Assembly: GCA_030616775.1 (NCBI GenBank)
Contig: JAUWWQ010000008.1
Coordinates: 1 to 64,000, forward strand
Length of the DNA: 64,000 nt
From: Planctomycetota bacterium
GTDB lineage: Bacteria; Planctomycetota; Phycisphaerae; UBA1845
Direction: 5' to 3'
Shown: piece by piece, positions 61,877-64,000 of the stretch
Position numbering within the stretch: position 1 is the stretch's first letter
Layout of the letters: each line of letters opens with the position of its first letter
Notes under the pieces: model-generated
Told to the model about the DNA's origin: nothing
Databases searched by the model: none
Seen by the model: the letters and a program-made list of their open reading frames with translations, nothing else
Program-made: the position numbers and the translations under genes

Positions 61877-62089
61877 CTAGTTGCACGGCGGAGCGAGGGC
61901 ATCCGGGCCGTTGAGCCAGCCTATCTTGAACCCCGCTTTGGACATCCAACCCAAAGCGGCGGGGCGAGGCGGACGAATCCAGCGGCCCGAGGGTAGCGCC
62001 AGCCGCGACGCAAAACGCAGACCTCGCTTCCATGCCGCCTGTCCTTGTTCTCGCGCCGTGAAGTTGTCGAGTTCCTGCTGATCACTCAT
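61877..62089 (-). CDS. Small basic protein coupled to the SGNH hydrolase gene
   Basis: 70 residues, MSDQQELDNFTAREQGQAAW..., with a basic, proline/glycine/tryptophan-rich C-terminus. Its ATG overlaps the stop of the SGNH hydrolase gene by ATGAGTGA, the same overlap as in the PIN operon. No family recognised. Possibly a genuine coupled small protein; it could also be a chance frame. Confidence 0.45.
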   Translation of the reverse strand: MSDQQELDNFTAREQGQAAWKRGLRFASRLALPSGRWIRPPRPAALGWMSKAGFKIGWLNGPDALAPPCN

Positions 62090-63302
62090 GTCGCCTTACG
62101 TCCTGGTTGCTTGGGGACAATCGCTCTGACTGCGGGTGACGCCTGCTCGGCAAACCTTTCGGTTGCACGGCCTCCGCCAGGGAGGCTGTCGTGTCCTCAC
62201 GTTTGTCCTTGCGCCTGGTTACCAGTGAGACAATATGCGGTCTTATCTTGCCGCCTATGAAACCTGCCAGTCTGGCTTTGCCGTCTTCGGTGAAGTGACA
62301 GTAATCCGTCATCAGATCGCTGCTTCCGCGCAGAGCGGCCGCCACGTCGATCACATGGACATCATCCCATCGCCCGGCGAACGAGCGCGTCATGTTGTTC
62401 ACGTCGTCGACCGCATCAGCCCACCGCCGTTGCAGGTGGAATCTGTACTCGTACTCGCGGTTGAATACCTGGGTGCACAGGAAGACCTCGATACCACGGG
62501 CCCGAGCGATGGATACCAGCGTACGAATGTTCTGCCGGTAGGGCTCGACACTCAGGTAGGGTCGCGGCCCGGACTGGTCAATATCCTTTATGATATCGAT
62601 TTTGATGCCTCGCGTCCCGACCTTCCTCTCGAAGACTGCCCGGAATCCTGCAAAGGCTGCCGAGTGGTCTAGAAACTCGGGCAGGCGGTCCCAAAACAGT
62701 GGAGCGTCTCTTTCGAACCGCTTCCTGAAGTGTGTATAGTCTGGTGCTACGGTCTCGCTGAATGCGAATATGGCGTCGTTGATCGCCTGGTACACGACAA
62801 TGGCATCGGGCTTCAGCGGAAGACAGCGGGTGATGAAGTTGATCAGCGACTCTAAGCTGGTCCAACACTGGTTACCGGCGTTGATCACCTCCAGGTTGAG
62901 ACCGTGCCGGGCGAAATCGCCGCGGAGCTCCTGTTCCAAATGCACCGGGTATCCGTTCCAGGTGGTCGATCCTCCCAGGCAGAAAATGCGGTAGGAGTCC
63001 GGGGCCTTCTCACGCGAGAATGGCTTACCGCGAAAACCGAGCTCGTTGACCTCCGGATGCTCCGGGTTGGGAACGTAGGGCAGGTAGGGGTAATCCCCAC
63101 GCTGCAGGGGCCACGACTTCCCCAGGCGCCAATCACGGCGTTGGCGGTAAGTCTCGCGCAATTCGCCCACCGATACGTATGTCCAGGCGTCGATGGCCCG
63201 AGCCATACCCTCGGCCAGTCCCATCATTAGCGCGAAAATCGCCATGATGAACAACGCCTTCTTCCGTCGCGACAGCGGTGGTGTAGCAGCGTCGGCTCGC
63301 AC
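62082..63302 (-). CDS. SGNH/GDSL hydrolase family protein (membrane-anchored)
   Basis: 406 residues. N-terminal transmembrane helix (ALFIMAIFALMMGLAEGMA). SGNH blocks: the nucleophile Ser in CLGGSTTWNG (S112), the oxyanion Gly in NAGNQCW, Asn in AINDAIFAF and the catalytic D333-x-x-H336 in TDYCHFTEDG. Such proteins, often lipase- or acetylesterase-like, are linked to glycan acetylation or deacetylation in polysaccharide loci. The C-terminus is a basic tail. GTG start at 63302 has GGAGGAG three bases upstream (short); a later Met at about residue 20 is possible. Minus strand, last recognisable gene of the polysaccharide region. Confidence 0.86.
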   Translation of the reverse strand: MRADAATPPLSRRKKALFIMAIFALMMGLAEGMARAIDAWTYVSVGELRETYRQRRDWRLGKSWPLQRGDYPYLPYVPNPEHPEVNELGFRGKPFSREKAPDSYRIFCLGGSTTWNGYPVHLEQELRGDFARHGLNLEVINAGNQCWTSLESLINFITRCLPLKPDAIVVYQAINDAIFAFSETVAPDYTHFRKRFERDAPLFWDRLPEFLDHSAAFAGFRAVFERKVGTRGIKIDIIKDIDQSGPRPYLSVEPYRQNIRTLVSIARARGIEVFLCTQVFNREYEYRFHLQRRWADAVDDVNNMTRSFAGRWDDVHVIDVAAALRGSSDLMTDYCHFTEDGKARLAGFIGGKIRPHIVSLVTRRKDKREDTTASLAEAVQPKGLPSRRHPQSERLSPSNQDVRRHE

Positions 63303-63580
63303 TAACTCCTCCCGGGATCATCCCAAGCGCACATTCCAGTAGATTATCGGTTGTCATGTGGTCACGGTTGCTTTGTTTTCGGTGGAGTTCTCAGGTCAAA
63401 TCGCACTTGTAGCACATACCGATCGGTGCGATTAGCCGACCCCGCACTAATGTGCCAACGGTAGACGGACTTCAGTTGGCGCGATACGCTGACGGGACAC
63501 AGTGCGGCTTACGGCGGTTGTCCGCCTGGTGCTCGTCACTGTTGCGGCAGTGAGATTTGCCGGGTGGGAGGTCCTACTTC
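63303..63580. other. Intergenic region upstream of fxsA
   Basis: 278 bases; a weak inverted repeat GCCAAC (63454-63459) / GTTGGC (63475-63480) is visible. No gene. Confidence 0.4.
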
Positions 63581-64000
63581 GTGTTGTTGCGTCTGGTGCT
63601 ATTGTTGACCATTGTTCCGCTCGTGGAGCTGCTGATTCTGCTGCGCCTCGCGGAGTGGTTCACCTGGAAGAGCACCATCGCACTGGTCGTTGTGACCGGG
63701 GTCGTTGGAGCCTGGCTGGCGAGACGCGAGGGGCTCAAGGCGCTGGCCCGGATACGCGCCGATCTGGCCGCTGGGATCCCGCCGGCCGGTGCCGTTGTGG
63801 ACGGTGCCCTGATTCTTGCCGCAGGCCTGGTCTTGGTAACGCCCGGCATCCTGACCGACATGTGTGGATTTGCCCTGCTGGTTCCGCCGGTCCGTCACTG
63901 GGTTCGGCGACGTCTGAGTGAAGCATTCAAGAAACGGATGGTGGTGATTCATAACGGTCAGCACGATTCGTTCATCGACGTTCCGGCCACGGGTAGAGAT
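63581..64000 (+). CDS. fxsA: FxsA family membrane protein (partial, cut by window end)
   Basis: 140 codons from GTG 63581 without a stop before the window end. Shine-Dalgarno GGAGG at 63567-63571, nine bases upstream. Early hydrophobic segment VPLVELLILLRLAEW, then the FxsA segment TIALVVVTGVVGAWLARREGL, GALILAAGLVLVTPGILTDMCGFALLVPP and RRRLSEAFKKR. FxsA is a small inner-membrane protein known in E. coli for relieving phage T7 exclusion by F; its normal function is unclear. The rest of the gene lies outside the window. Confidence 0.88.
   Translation, partial: MLLRLVLLLTIVPLVELLILLRLAEWFTWKSTIALVVVTGVVGAWLARREGLKALARIRADLAAGIPPAGAVVDGALILAAGLVLVTPGILTDMCGFALLVPPVRHWVRRRLSEAFKKRMVVIHNGQHDSFIDVPATGRD

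Noticed and set aside
63502-63921. 139-codon plus-strand frame near the right end
   Set aside because: It is a shadow of fxsA, which lies in another frame on the same strand and carries a clear membrane pattern and Shine-Dalgarno.

Overview
This 64 kb, high-GC window is bacterial chromosome, probably from a Planctomycetota bacterium (Phycisphaerae-like). I infer this from gene content, not from a marker gene: a MoxR/DUF58/BatA-type operon with giant coiled-coil and squalene-cyclase-repeat partners, secreted proteins with a dockerin-like or thrombospondin-type-3 C-terminus, a cobalamin-dependent ribonucleotide reductase, a split saccharopine pathway, and intergenic DNA full of short palindromes and tandem heptamers. 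I found no rRNA, tRNA or CRISPR array.

Layout. 0.3-4.3 kb (minus strand): housekeeping operon rpsP-trmD-rplS-yraN-tatD-M42 peptidase with its promoter; rimM is missing from its usual place. 4.5-7.7 kb (minus): nrdJ with a terminator, a structured leader and a promoter overlapped by two NrdR-like boxes. 8.0-21.6 kb (minus): one long operon MoxR - DUF58 - BatA-like - VWA membrane protein - giant coiled-coil membrane protein - secreted protein - squalene-cyclase-repeat protein - NPCBM protein. Several of its gene boundaries carry tandem heptamers or palindromic repeats, two of which lie inside coding sequence. 21.8-23.6 kb (minus): a LOG-family protein and a possible small membrane protein. 23.9-28.1 kb (plus): lysine breakdown genes (lysine-ketoglutarate reductase, saccharopine dehydrogenase, class III aminotransferase), followed by a tandem ACT protein on the minus strand. 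28.7-31.5 kb: a MITE-like element and two secreted surface-type proteins. 31.9-35.6 kb (plus): UbiB-family kinase and proS. 35.8-37.5 kb (plus): a three-gene overlapping operon ending in a VapC-type PIN nuclease. 37.5-38.2 kb: repeat-rich non-coding DNA. 38.2-41.3 kb (plus): exported alpha/beta hydrolase and a lipoprotein with duplicated C-terminal motifs. 41.6-43.7 kb (plus): GntR (YtrA-type) regulator, ABC ATPase and permease, with a promoter/operator. 44.1-47.6 kb (minus): smc. 48.1-52.2 kb (plus): a cysteine-rich secreted protein, a thioredoxin-fold protein that has lost its redox cysteines, and a triple-PAS histidine kinase. 52.2-63.3 kb: exopolysaccharide locus (Wzz/GumC, GT4 glycosyltransferase, O-antigen ligase/polymerase, three methyltransferases, an APH-like kinase, a thymidylate-kinase-like protein, an SGNH hydrolase). 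The window ends inside fxsA.

The observations that look least ordinary are: heptanucleotide tandem repeats at gene starts in the MoxR operon, one translated just after a GTG start with a non-triplet unit; a dispersed palindromic repeat read in frame inside the VWA gene; the three-gene PIN operon; and a methyltransferase/kinase set in the polysaccharide locus that resembles a split WbdD-type chain-capping system. All functions are assigned by reading the sequence; no database search was possible.
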